Part shown: piece by piece, positions 50,012 through 57,973 of the stretch
Layout: each line of letters begins with the position of its first letter
How positions within the stretch are numbered: the stretch's first letter is position 1
Source of the DNA: Bin52 sp965243345
Lineage (GTDB): Bacteria > Pseudomonadota > Alphaproteobacteria > Thalassobaculales > Thalassobaculaceae
Length of the DNA stretch: 64,000 nt
Assembly: GCA_965243345.1 (NCBI GenBank)
Contig: CBDEUR010000003.1
Coordinates: 3,038,001 to 3,102,000, forward strand
Direction: 5' to 3'
The notes under the pieces: generated by a model
Told to the model about the DNA's origin: nothing
Seen by the model: only the letters and a program-made list of their open reading frames with translations
The model's database searches: none
Position numbers and translations under genes: made by a program

Positions 50012-51259
50012 ATGCGAAAGGTGCTGGTTTCGACACTGGCCGGTCTGGCGGTGCTGGCCGCCGGTCAGGCCCTTGCCGCCGAGAAGCTCAAGATCGGGTT
50101 CCTCGCGACGCTCGAGGGAACATATACCGTGCTCGGCGAGGACGGGTTGCGCGGTTTCCAGGTCGCGCTGCAGCAGGCCAACAACATGGCTGGAGGCCGG
50201 GAGATCGAAGTCATCATCGGCGCCACCGACGCCAGCCCGGACAGTGCGCTGCGCGCCGTCCGCAAGGTCGTCGAGCAGGACCAGGTCGACATCGTGATCG
50301 GCCCGCTTTCCGGCTCCGAGGGCATTGCGCTGCGCGACTATTCCAAGACCCAGCCGCAGGTGACCTTCATCAACGGCATCTCCGGTGCCCAGGAAACCAC
50401 CTACGTGACCCCGTCGGAGAACTTCTTCCGGTTCAACATGGACGGCGCCCAGTGGTCGGCCGGTCTCGGGGACTACGTCTACAACGAGAAGGGCTACCGC
50501 ACGGTCGCCACCATCGGCGAGGACTACTCGTTTATCTACACCCAGGTGTTCGGCTTCGCGCTCGAGTTCTGCAACGCCGGCGGCACCATTACCGAGCGGT
50601 TCTGGGTCCCGCTGGGGACCAAGGACTTCGGGTCGATCATCGCGGCCCTGCCCGATGACGTCGACGCCATCTACCTCGGTCTCGGCGGCGGCGACGCGGT
50701 CAACTTCCTGAACCAGTACCAGCAGGCCGGCGGCGACGCGAAGCTGATCGGCGGAACCATCATGATCGACGGCACGGTGCTGAGTTCGCGCGGAAGCGCC
50801 AAGAACGCGCTGATCGGCACCCCGGGCTCGGGTCCGCAGGCGGACGACTGGGACCACCCGAACTGGCAGGCCTTCGTGAAGGCGTACCAGGATGCGTTCC
50901 CGCCGGAGAAGCGTTTCCCGACCCCGGCCCTGATGGCGACCGGCTACTACAACGCGTTCACCGCCATGAAGTCGTGCATGGACGAGATCGGCGGCGACCT
51001 GAGTGACGGCCATGCCGCATTCCGCCAGTGCCTTGCGGGCCTGGAAATCGACGCGCCGAACGGCAAGATCCGGCTCGACGGGAACCGCCAGGCGATCGGG
51101 ACCAACTTCATCACCGAGGTGGTGGAGGAGGACGGCCAGCTGGTGAACAAGCTGATCAAGGTGGTTCCCGACGTCAACCAGACGCTGGGAATCGATCCCG
51201 CGGTGTTCCAGACCATCGGTCTGCCGAGCCGCGAGAACCCCGAGTGCAGGAAGTACTGA
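50012..51259 (+). CDS. Periplasmic amino-acid-type binding protein (LivJ-like)
   Basis: 415 residues with signal peptide (M-R-K-V-L-V-S-T-L-A-G-L-A-V-L-A-A-G, cleavage after A-L-A-A). Peripla_BP_6 fold: K-I-G-F-L-A-T-L-E-G, D-I-V-I-G-P-L-S-G-S-E and R-T-V-A-T-I-G-E-D-Y. Such proteins feed branched-chain amino-acid or aromatic-acid ABC importers, but no liv permease or ATPase genes are next to it, so it is an orphan binding protein or serves a remote transporter. Followed by a strong hairpin. Confidence 0.9.
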   Translation: MRKVLVSTLAGLAVLAAGQALAAEKLKIGFLATLEGTYTVLGEDGLRGFQVALQQANNMAGGREIEVIIGATDASPDSALRAVRKVVEQDQVDIVIGPLSGSEGIALRDYSKTQPQVTFINGISGAQETTYVTPSENFFRFNMDGAQWSAGLGDYVYNEKGYRTVATIGEDYSFIYTQVFGFALEFCNAGGTITERFWVPLGTKDFGSIIAALPDDVDAIYLGLGGGDAVNFLNQYQQAGGDAKLIGGTIMIDGTVLSSRGSAKNALIGTPGSGPQADDWDHPNWQAFVKAYQDAFPPEKRFPTPALMATGYYNAFTAMKSCMDEIGGDLSDGHAAFRQCLAGLEIDAPNGKIRLDGNRQAIGTNFITEVVEEDGQLVNKLIKVVPDVNQTLGIDPAVFQTIGLPSRENPECRKY

Positions 51260-51275
51260 TCCTGCACCCGAACTC

Positions 51276-51305
51276 CCGCCCGGCCGCATGTTCGCGGCCG
51301 GGCGG
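51276..51305 (+). terminator. Strong hairpin after the LivJ-like gene
   Basis: CCGCCCGGCCGC and its exact reverse complement GCGGCCGGGCGG flank a 6-nt loop: a perfect 12-bp GC stem 16 nt after the stop codon. There is only a weak pyrimidine tail (CTTC), so termination may be of the kind lacking a U-tract. Confidence 0.65.
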
Positions 51306-51457
51306 CTTCAGCGCACGGACGACGCCCCGGGCCTGTCCCTGATCCGCCGCAGACCGGCCAGCCGGCATCGCGGGAACGTACAGGACCGGCCCCGTTGGCC
51401 TGAGCGGACCCGGTCCGCACCGGCCGGCCCGGTCGCCACATCACGGACACGGCGTGC

Positions 51458-51919
51458 ATGAACGAGACCGACGCGGATCGGCTGGCCCGGCGGGTCGCCG
51501 CCTTCATGACCACGCTCGATACCGCGAGCTCCAGCCTCGGCATCGACCTGGTGTCGGCGCGAACGCGGCACGCGATCATGACCATGAGCGTGCGCGCGGA
51601 CATGCTGAACGGCCACGGCATCTGCCACGGCGGCTACGTGTTCTCGCTGGCGGATTCCGCCTGCGCCTTTGCCTCCTGCAGCGAAGGCCAGGTGATGGTG
51701 CTGCAGAGCAGCACGATTACCTATCTCAATCCGGCCCACGCCGGTGACCGTCTGACTGCGACCGCGACCATGACCGACCTGCGCGGCAGGACCGGCATCG
51801 TCGACGTCGCGGTCGAGACCGCGGGCGCGACACGTATCGCACTGTTCCGGGGCATCGTGCGCAGCGTCGGAGCCAGCGTCCTGCCCCCGGACCGGGACGG
51901 CAGCCCGGCCGCAGGCTGA
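51458..51919 (+). CDS. paaI: PaaI-family hydroxyphenylacetyl-CoA thioesterase
   Basis: 153 residues. M-T-M-S-V-R-A-D-M-L-N-G-H-G-I-C-H-G-G-Y is the PaaI hot-dog signature (Asn-Gly-His and H-G-G), with L-A-D-S-A-C-A-F-A next. PaaI removes stalled CoA esters from phenylacetate degradation. No other paa genes lie nearby, so it may be a general housekeeping thioesterase; hence the symbol is used for family only. Confidence 0.85.
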   Translation: MNETDADRLARRVAAFMTTLDTASSSLGIDLVSARTRHAIMTMSVRADMLNGHGICHGGYVFSLADSACAFASCSEGQVMVLQSSTITYLNPAHAGDRLTATATMTDLRGRTGIVDVAVETAGATRIALFRGIVRSVGASVLPPDRDGSPAAG

Positions 51920-52012
51920 GTTCGCTCCACGGGCAGTGTCCGGGCGGTGCCTGACACTGGAGCAACGACGCACGACCACAGGGCAGAGATGGCCCGGAGT
52001 TCCTCGTGATCG

Positions 52013-52405
52013 TCAGCCCGCTTCCGCCAACCGCCGCCGGACTGCCGCCAGCAAAGCTTCCACCTGTTCGATGGCCCGGGACCGGCCGAGCGGGCATGCG
52101 CCCGGACCTGCTCCCGCGTAGCGCGAGCGAACGGCGTAGCGGGCCTACTGCACCGGCCTGTCGAAACGGGCGACCTCCGCTCCGCCGATGACCAACAGGA
52201 CCAGCAGAGCCGCCAGGTCATGCGACAGCGGGCGGGTCTCTCCCTGTGAAGCAGGCCAGTCCCTGAACAGCATTTCCGCCGCCTGCTGGACATGGAAGCC
52301 GAAAATCTGGTCGGCGAAGAGGTCTGCGTCTCCCATGCCGCGAAGCGCCGAAATGTCTCTCTCCGCAGCGCTTGCCAGTTCCCGCGCCTGCTCACGGTCG
52401 CTCAT
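52013..52405 (-). pseudogene. HEPN protein gene with in-frame amber codon
   Basis: From ATG 52405 the frame encodes M-S-D-R-E-Q-A-R-E-L-A... and a HEPN core (A-D-Q-I-F-G-F-H-V-Q-Q-A-A-E-M, P-L-S-H-D-L-A-A-L-L) up to a TAG at 52145-52147 (86 residues). The same frame then goes on 43 codons with HEPN-like A-R-Y-A-V-R-S-R-Y-A-G and a terminal helix E-Q-V-E-A-L-L-A-A-V-R-R-R-L to a TGA at 52013, giving the usual length of about 130. So one stop codon splits an otherwise complete gene. Either it is dead, it yields a truncated protein, or the amber is read through. Overlaps the MNT gene by 14 nt. Confidence 0.75.
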
Positions 52406-52727
52406 AGAGCGCCCTGCCCTCACGCAGCGCTCGCGCGAGCACATGATTGAGGGAGCCGCGCCAACCCTCGGCCTCGTCCAGGCTGTAGACCAGGATGTCC
52501 TTCGGGACATGGAATTTTGCAAGCGCACGCCAGAGGCGAGTCTCTTCGGCGCCACGATCCCGCCCCGGCCCGAACGGTTCCGCCTCGAGGATCACCAGAT
52601 CGATGTCCGAATCCGCCTCCGCGTCGCCACTGGCGCGAGAGCCGAACAGGATTACCCGCTCGGGATCGGCCGCCTCGACGATTGCCGCTGTCATCCGCTG
52701 CAGGAGCGCATCGTCAATCGGTGTCAT
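52392..52727 (-). CDS. MNT nucleotidyltransferase domain protein
   Basis: 111 residues. The minimal nucleotidyltransferase motif G-S-R-A-S-G-D-A-E-A-D-S-D-I-D-L (residues 29-44) holds the active-site Gly-Ser and the two Asp. In HEPN-MNT toxin-antitoxin systems the MNT AMPylates and blocks the HEPN RNase. The 14-nt overlap with the HEPN gene is standard; here the HEPN partner is broken, so the MNT may be a leftover. Confidence 0.9.
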   Translation of the reverse strand: MTPIDDALLQRMTAAIVEAADPERVILFGSRASGDAEADSDIDLVILEAEPFGPGRDRGAEETRLWRALAKFHVPKDILVYSLDEAEGWRGSLNHVLARALREGRALYERP

Positions 52728-53416
52728 GCCCGCTCTCTCTCCTGACGATCCATCCACCCTCGAAAGTGGTGACCGGTATGCCGTTCGCTGCCCGCACCCG
52801 TCCTGTCGCAAAAGACATCTTGCCCGCCCCTTGCACAGGAGACACCTTGCTCCAGTCGCTTTCCTGCATGCTCCTCCCCATTTGCGGCCTATTGCATAGT
52901 GCACCGCCTTGCCGCCTTCTGGGACGGTGGAACGACATGGTGCATCATGTGGCGACGACGCTCCCGACACGCGTCGGCCATCCCGAGGGCCCTGTGAGCT
53001 GCAACGCACCTTGATGGTGCATGCGGTTCCGTTGAGCACGGTATGTGAAGGACCGTTTTTCGTCCCGGTGTGTTCCGGTCCTCCCCGAAGGCCTTGCGCA
53101 CGGCGCCCCGGGGGAGTTCTCTGATCGATACCGTCACAACGCCGCAATCACACGCGTATCGTTACCAACCAACCCGCGGAAAGCCACTCCATCAAGCTGC
53201 GTGAACAAACCACCATCAGATAGCGTGCGTGCTCATAGGCCCGATGTGAAGTCGGTCGGCAATCGATCGCACGTCTCTTCTGAGCCATCGGTGGCCGTGC
53301 TCCGTGCGCCACCTGCGACGGCGCGTTGGCACGGGAGTTTCATTGTGACAGGGACCGCCCGCGTACCCATCCGGTTGCACGGGGCACGGATGACCCTCCT
53401 TCCGGGACTGCAGCGT
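52728..53416. other. 690-bp gap between MNT and recO
   Basis: No gene that I can support. A minus-strand frame at 52714-52938 ends V-T-T-F-E-G-G-W-I-V-R and overlaps the MNT start, but has no family or convincing start. Two similar short words (ATGGTGCAT) occur at 52938-52946 and 53013-53021, perhaps decayed repeats. Base composition is slightly lower in GC than the surroundings, as often near toxin-antitoxin remnants. Confidence 0.5.
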
Positions 53417-54154
53417 TCAGCCGGCGAACCGTTCCGCGAGGCGCACGCGGGCGGGCGGCAGCGGCTGTCCCGCCGGCGCAAAGACATGCCTGGCGAGAAA
53501 GTGCCCGGTGAGATCAAGTCCGGCCGCGAGGTCGGTCCTGGACACGCTCGCATCCACCGTATCCTCTCCGGCCAGGAATCCCGGCAGCCGCAACAGCCGC
53601 GGCGTCCACTCCCCGGCTCCTTGCCCGGTCACCGCGCGGCCGGTGCGCGGACTGACCCAGGCAAGGCCGGTGCGCTCCCCGGTCACCGCGCACCGCGACA
53701 GGTCGAGCCCGTAGCCCAGCACCTGCAGCAGGTTCAGTTCCCAGCGCAGGTAGACCGCCATCCATGCATCCCCGAGTTCCGGCAGGGCAAGGCTGTCGAT
53801 GAGGACCAGCAGACCGCCGTAGACGCCGGGGTAGTGCTGGCGTTCGGCGAGCGCGCGTTCCGCAACCGCGGCCGCAGACGTCAGTCCCGCCAGCCGGTCG
53901 GCATCGTCGAACAGGGCAGCCGCGATGGCGCGCTGCGGCTCGAGATCGAACCGGCCCAGGTGATCGGCGAGCCGCGCCGACCAGCGCGCGGACACCAGGG
54001 TCCCGCACTGCAGGTACCCGCGCCTTGCCGCCGTGCGCGCACCGTGCACCAGCCCGGCGTGGCGGCCGTTGTGTTCGGTCAGCAATGTCACGACCGCCGC
54101 ACTGTCGCCGAACGGTCGCGCCGAGAGCACCACGCCGCTGTCAGTCCACTGCAT
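53417..54154 (-). CDS. recO: DNA repair protein RecO
   Basis: 245 residues. M-Q-W-T-D-S-G-V-V-L-S-A-R-P-F-G-D, the N-terminal OB fold, then G-L-V-H-G-A-R; L-R-W-E-L-N-L-L-Q-V-L-G-Y-G-L-D-L-S-R-C is the RecO central helix block. It loads RecA at single-strand gaps with RecF/RecR. Follows era by 8 nt, the usual alphaproteobacterial order. The zinc-finger cysteines seen in some RecO proteins are mostly absent here. Confidence 0.95.
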   Translation of the reverse strand: MQWTDSGVVLSARPFGDSAAVVTLLTEHNGRHAGLVHGARTAARRGYLQCGTLVSARWSARLADHLGRFDLEPQRAIAAALFDDADRLAGLTSAAAVAERALAERQHYPGVYGGLLVLIDSLALPELGDAWMAVYLRWELNLLQVLGYGLDLSRCAVTGERTGLAWVSPRTGRAVTGQGAGEWTPRLLRLPGFLAGEDTVDASVSRTDLAAGLDLTGHFLARHVFAPAGQPLPPARVRLAERFAG

Positions 54155-54162
54155 GGCCGCGG

Positions 54163-55068
54163 TCAGGCATCCGGATCGAGTCCCCACAGGACGTAACGAC
54201 CGGGATCATCCATCCAGTTCTCGCGCACCTTCACGAACAGGAACAGGTGCACGGTCCGCTCGAGCGCCTCCTGCAGGCCGAGGCGGGCCGCCGATCCGAT
54301 CGCCCGGATCATCCGGCCGCCGCGTCCCAGCACGATCTTCTTGTGTCCGGGCCGACGCACGTAGATCACCTGGTTGATCACCAGGGCGCCGTCATCGCGC
54401 TCGGTCCACTGCTCGGTCTCCACCGTCGCCTGGTACGGCAACTCCTGGTGCAGGCGCAGGAGGACCTGCTCCCGGGTCAGTTCGGCCGCGAACAGCCGCT
54501 CCGGCAGGTCGCTGATCTCGTCCTCGGGATAGAGCCAGGGCCCGGACGGCATCCGGTCCGCCAGGTGTTCAACCAGCCGGTCGCAGCCGTCCCCGGACTG
54601 GGCCGAGATCATGAACACCTCCTCGAACACCCCCTCGCCGGCAAACTCGGCGGCGAGGGGGAGCAGGGTCTCGGCGCGGACCAGGTCTATCTTGTTGAGC
54701 GCGAGTACCACCGGGCGGTTCTCGCGCCGGACCCCGTCGAGGATCCGCACGCTCTCGGCATCGCGGGCGCCGCGGGCGACGTCGTGCACCACGACCACGA
54801 CATCGGCATCGGCGGCACTCCTCCAGGCGGCGTTGACCATGGCCCGGTCGAGCCGGCGCCGCGGCCGGAAGATGCCGGGGGTGTCGACGAACACCACCTG
54901 GGCATCGCCGCAGATGCACACGCCGCGGATCCGGGTACGGGTGGTCTGGACCTTGTGGGTCACGATCGCGAGCTTGGCGCCGACCAGGCGGTTGAGCAGT
55001 GTCGATTTTCCGGCGTTCGGTGCGCCGATCAGGGCAGCGAACCCGGCGCGGCGGCCGTCCCCGTTCAT
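54163..55068 (-). CDS. era: GTPase Era
   Basis: 301 residues. G-A-P-N-A-G-K-S-T (G1), the switch region with T-R-T-R-I, D-T-P-G-I (G3) and N-K-I-D (G4), followed by the KH domain with G-R-G-G-R-M-I-R and V-K-V-R-E-N-W. Era binds 16S rRNA and aids 30S assembly. The usual upstream partner rnc is absent: instead an LLM oxidoreductase gene precedes it, ending 16 nt before the era start. Confidence 0.97.
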   Translation of the reverse strand: MNGDGRRAGFAALIGAPNAGKSTLLNRLVGAKLAIVTHKVQTTRTRIRGVCICGDAQVVFVDTPGIFRPRRRLDRAMVNAAWRSAADADVVVVVHDVARGARDAESVRILDGVRRENRPVVLALNKIDLVRAETLLPLAAEFAGEGVFEEVFMISAQSGDGCDRLVEHLADRMPSGPWLYPEDEISDLPERLFAAELTREQVLLRLHQELPYQATVETEQWTERDDGALVINQVIYVRRPGHKKIVLGRGGRMIRAIGSAARLGLQEALERTVHLFLFVKVRENWMDDPGRYVLWGLDPDA

Positions 55069-55084
55069 CGGGTCCACACCGCCA

Positions 55085-56149
55085 TCAGGCGAACGCGGGC
55101 ATGACCTCGGCCGCGAAGCGGCGCATCGAGGCCAGGTTGGCGTCGTGGTCCATGTCGCCGAAACCGGTCTGGCACAGCAGGTGGCGCACCCCCGCGTCGC
55201 GGAGTTCCGCCACACCGTCGCGGACCGTCGACGGGCTGCCGAACAGCGACCCGGTCTCCATCACCATGCCGACCCCTTCGGCATGGCTGACCGCGGGATC
55301 GGACCACGCATTGAGCATGGCCGGGTCGGGGGCGAAGTCCGGCGGGTTGAAGGCACTGCGCATGTGCATCATGTGTTCGCGGGTTCGCACCAGGTAGCAC
55401 TCGAGCTCCTCGCGCGCCTGCGCGTCGCTCTCGGCAACATGGACGTAGCGCCACAGCGCGGTCTGCTCCAGCAGCCGTTCCCGCACCGCCGGATCGTGCC
55501 CGCCCTCGTCGAGCCCCTCCTGGTACAGCGCCCAGCGCTGGCGAATCTGGGGCACCGGCAGACGGGCGGCCAGGACCGGTATGCCGAGGCGGCCGCAGGT
55601 CCGGAACGAGTCGGGAGAGATCGCGCTGCGCCAGAGCGGCGGGCCCGGACGCTGTACCGGCCGGGGCCGGATTGCCGGGGCGTCGAGGTTGTGAAACCGG
55701 CCCCGGTAGGAAATCGGACCGGCGGTCCACGCCTGCTCCAGGATGTCGACCACCTCCTTCATTCGCTCCCGGCTGTCGTCGCTGCGCAGGCCGTGCCCGA
55801 TGAACTCGTACTCGTTGTAGATGGTGCCGCGTCCGACCCCGACATCGACCCGGCCGCCTGACAGGTTGTCGAGCAGGGCAAGCTGGGTTGCAAGCCGGAC
55901 CGGGTGGTGGAACGGCATCTGCAGGACAGCGAAGCCGAGGCGAATGGTCCGGGTGCGCATCGCGAGCGCGCCCGCGAACAGCACCGCGTCGTTGTAGACG
56001 CTCTCGCCGGTGAAGTAGTGCTCGGTCAGCCAGACGTCAGCGAACCCCAGCCGTTCCGCCTCCTCGACCTGGGCAATGATCTCGTGGATGCGGGCATGGT
56101 CCTCGTCGGGTGCCGGCGACATGGCAAGGGTGAGCCATCCAAAGCGCAT
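55085..56149 (-). CDS. LLM class flavin-dependent oxidoreductase
   Basis: 354 residues of the luciferase-like monooxygenase family: F-G-W-L-T-L-A near the start, E-A-E-R-L-G-F-A-D-V-W-L-T-E-H-Y (FMN and catalytic region), G-G-R-V-D-V-G-V-G-R-G and the C-terminal S-P-S-T-V-R-D-G-V-A. Start at 56149 preferred for the GGAG site 5 nt away. Placed just before era, with which it may share a transcript. Substrate unknown. Confidence 0.88.
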   Translation of the reverse strand: MRFGWLTLAMSPAPDEDHARIHEIIAQVEEAERLGFADVWLTEHYFTGESVYNDAVLFAGALAMRTRTIRLGFAVLQMPFHHPVRLATQLALLDNLSGGRVDVGVGRGTIYNEYEFIGHGLRSDDSRERMKEVVDILEQAWTAGPISYRGRFHNLDAPAIRPRPVQRPGPPLWRSAISPDSFRTCGRLGIPVLAARLPVPQIRQRWALYQEGLDEGGHDPAVRERLLEQTALWRYVHVAESDAQAREELECYLVRTREHMMHMRSAFNPPDFAPDPAMLNAWSDPAVSHAEGVGMVMETGSLFGSPSTVRDGVAELRDAGVRHLLCQTGFGDMDHDANLASMRRFAAEVMPAFA

Positions 56150-56228
56150 GAGGTCTCCGTTCGCAATGTGAACCCCCATCAATAGGCCAAGGGGGGTAGC
56201 GCCGTACAGGCCGCCGCGGGGCCGCCCG

Positions 56229-56657
56229 TCATTCCTTCCGGGGGGACTGGCGCGAGCCGATCTCGATGGTGCGGACCTGCGTCTTCGGCGGACGCTGCCT
56301 GAGCTCGATGTGCAGCAGGCCGTTGTCGGTCTCCGCCCCGATCACCTCGATTCCCTCGGCAAGCACGAAGGTGCGCTGGAATTGCCTGCCCGCAATGCCA
56401 CGGTGCAGGTAGACCCGGTCATCGTCTTCGGCCTGCCGGCCCTGGATGACGAGCTGGTTGTCCTCGAGCCGGATCGACAGGTCGCTCTCGGCGAACCCGG
56501 CGACCGCGAGCGTGATCCTGAGGCTCTCGTCCGACGTCTGCTCGATGTTGTAGGGCGGATAGCCGTCTGCGGCGGACTTGCTGACCCGGTCGAGCGTGCG
56601 CTCGAACTGCTCGAAGCCGAGCATCAGCGGGGAGTTGAACAGGGGAATCCGTGCCAT
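56229..56657 (-). CDS. Small heat-shock protein Hsp20 (IbpA-like)
   Basis: 142 residues. L-F-N-S-P-L-M-L-G-F-E-Q-F-E-R-T-L-D-R start as in IbpA-type proteins; alpha-crystallin domain Y-P-P-Y-N-I-E-Q through L-A-V-A-G-F-A, L-V-I-Q-G-R-Q, and the conserved R-G-I-A-G-R-x-F-x-R-T-F-V-L-A block and G-L-L-H-I-E-L. ATP-independent holdase that protects unfolding proteins. Gap of 7 nt from fxsA, so under its heat-shock-type promoter. Confidence 0.95.
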   Translation of the reverse strand: MARIPLFNSPLMLGFEQFERTLDRVSKSAADGYPPYNIEQTSDESLRITLAVAGFAESDLSIRLEDNQLVIQGRQAEDDDRVYLHRGIAGRQFQRTFVLAEGIEVIGAETDNGLLHIELRQRPPKTQVRTIEIGSRQSPRKE

Positions 56658-56664
56658 GATCCGA

Positions 56665-57189
56665 TTACCTGTGCTCGCCGGGTTCCGGTGGTGACGACCC
56701 CGTCGCCGGCCCGGCGTCCCCCCGGTCTCTCGATGTCCCGTCAAGGAGTGTTGTCCCGTTTCCGGGCCTGTCAAGGTCGCTGAACTCGGCGTCGATGATG
56801 ACAGCGCCGTCCGCTCGCTGCCGCGAGTGGCGCGAAGCAACCCAGCCGACCAGCCCCGGCAGCAGGAGGGCGCGGACCGGCGGCAGCAGCAGCAGAAGCC
56901 CGGCGGCATCCGACACGAACCCGGGGATCAGCAACAGCATCGCCCCGGCCAGGATGCCCAGTCCGCCGAACAGGTCGGCGACGGGGAGATCGCCGCGTTC
57001 CAGCGCCGCGCGGGCCCGCACGAGGGTGTTCATGCCCTGGATTCGGGCCAGGACCAGGCCCGAGGCTGCGGTGACGACCGTGAGCGCGATGGTGGTGAAC
57101 GCCCCGATCTCGCTGCCGACCTCGATGAAGACAAGGATCTCGAGCAGGGGCAGACCCACCACCGCGAGAAGAACGAGCAGGACCGGCAT
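56665..57189 (-). CDS. fxsA: FxsA family membrane protein
   Basis: 174 residues. The FxsA family begins with three to four helices: V-L-L-V-L-L-A-V-V-G-L-P-L-L-E-I-L-V-F-I-E-V-G, I-A-L-T-V-V-T-A-A-S-G-L-V-L-A-R-x-Q-G and P-G-F-V-S-D-A-A-G-L-L-L-L-L-P-P. ATG 57189 has AAGGGG at good spacing. Role poorly known (suppressor of F exclusion of phage T7 in E. coli). Co-transcribed with hsp20 behind a RpoH-like promoter. Confidence 0.93.
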   Translation of the reverse strand: MPVLLVLLAVVGLPLLEILVFIEVGSEIGAFTTIALTVVTAASGLVLARIQGMNTLVRARAALERGDLPVADLFGGLGILAGAMLLLIPGFVSDAAGLLLLLPPVRALLLPGLVGWVASRHSRQRADGAVIIDAEFSDLDRPGNGTTLLDGTSRDRGDAGPATGSSPPEPGEHR

Positions 57190-57215
57190 GGTTGCCCCTT
57201 GCATGAGAATGGCTT

Positions 57216-57245
57216 AAGTAGGATACAGCAGGCTGAAGGTTCAAG
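57216..57245 (-). promoter_or_regulatory. RpoH (sigma-32)-type promoter before fxsA-hsp20
   Basis: Minus strand CTTGAA (57240-57245), 17-nt spacer, CCTACTT (57216-57222). Alphaproteobacterial RpoH consensus is CTTGaa-N17/18-CyTATnT; six of seven -10 positions agree. It lies 27 nt upstream of the fxsA ATG, in the gap shared with the Tim44-like gene, and the hsp20 cargo fits heat-shock control. Confidence 0.6.
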
Positions 57246-57279
57246 CAGTTTGGCGATCCCTCACAGCCGGACGCGCAGG

Positions 57280-57963
57280 ATGGGTGACGGTTTCGCATTC
57301 TTCGATCTGATCATCTTCGCGATGCTGGCGGGCTACCTCGTCTTCCAGTTGCGAAGGGTTCTTGGCAGGCGAACCGGACACCAGCAGCGTCGTCCGAATG
57401 CCTTCGCGCGCAAGCAGCAGGACGCTGCCGACAACGACAATGATGCCGTTGGCGGAGAGCGGACCACGGCCTACCTCCCCTCCGGCGACAGCGAAGACGA
57501 GGAACTGAGCGGCCAGACCCGGCTGAGCGCCGAGGATCCGGATTTCGATCCTCGCACCTTCGTCCAGGGCGCGAAGGCCGCCTTCGAGTGGATCGTCACG
57601 GCGTTCGCACGCGGCGACCGCGACACGCTGCGCGGCCTGCTCGGCCCGTCGCTCTACAAGGATTTCGAGGCGGCGATCACGCAGCGCGAACAGGCGGGCG
57701 AAACACTCGAGACCACCGTCGCCTCCATCAAGTCGGCCTCGATCGGCGACGTCCGTCTCGAAGGGACCATCGCCACCATTACCGTCGAGTTCATCACCGA
57801 CCAGGTCAAGGTGGTCCGCGACAGCACGGACACGGTCATCGAAGGGGATCCGCACCGCATCGAGACCCTGACCGACCTGTGGGTGTTCTCCCGCGACGTC
57901 CGTTCACCCGATCCGAACTGGCACCTGGTCGCGACCCAGGAACCGGAGGACGACCCGGACTGA
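57280..57963 (+). CDS. Tim44/TimA-like domain protein
   Basis: 227 residues. One N-terminal anchor helix (F-F-D-L-I-I-F-A-M-L-A-G-Y-L-V-F), a charged linker, then a Tim44-like C-terminal domain: F-V-Q-G-A-K-A-A-F-E-W-I-V-T-A-F-A-R-G-D, L-L-G-P-S-L-Y-K-D-F, E-F-I-T-D-Q-V-K-V-V, L-T-D-L-W-V-F-S-R-D-V-R. Divergent to fxsA, the standard alphaproteobacterial arrangement. Relative of mitochondrial Tim44; bacterial role unsettled, thought to concern the inner membrane. ATG is close to an AGG only. Confidence 0.93.
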   Translation: MGDGFAFFDLIIFAMLAGYLVFQLRRVLGRRTGHQQRRPNAFARKQQDAADNDNDAVGGERTTAYLPSGDSEDEELSGQTRLSAEDPDFDPRTFVQGAKAAFEWIVTAFARGDRDTLRGLLGPSLYKDFEAAITQREQAGETLETTVASIKSASIGDVRLEGTIATITVEFITDQVKVVRDSTDTVIEGDPHRIETLTDLWVFSRDVRSPDPNWHLVATQEPEDDPD

Positions 57964-57973
57964 TCCGTCCGTC

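Noticed and set aside
52714..52938. Minus-strand frame of 74 codons overlapping the MNT start, as a third toxin-antitoxin gene.
   Set aside because: No recognised family and no convincing ribosome site; the overlap alone is weak evidence.
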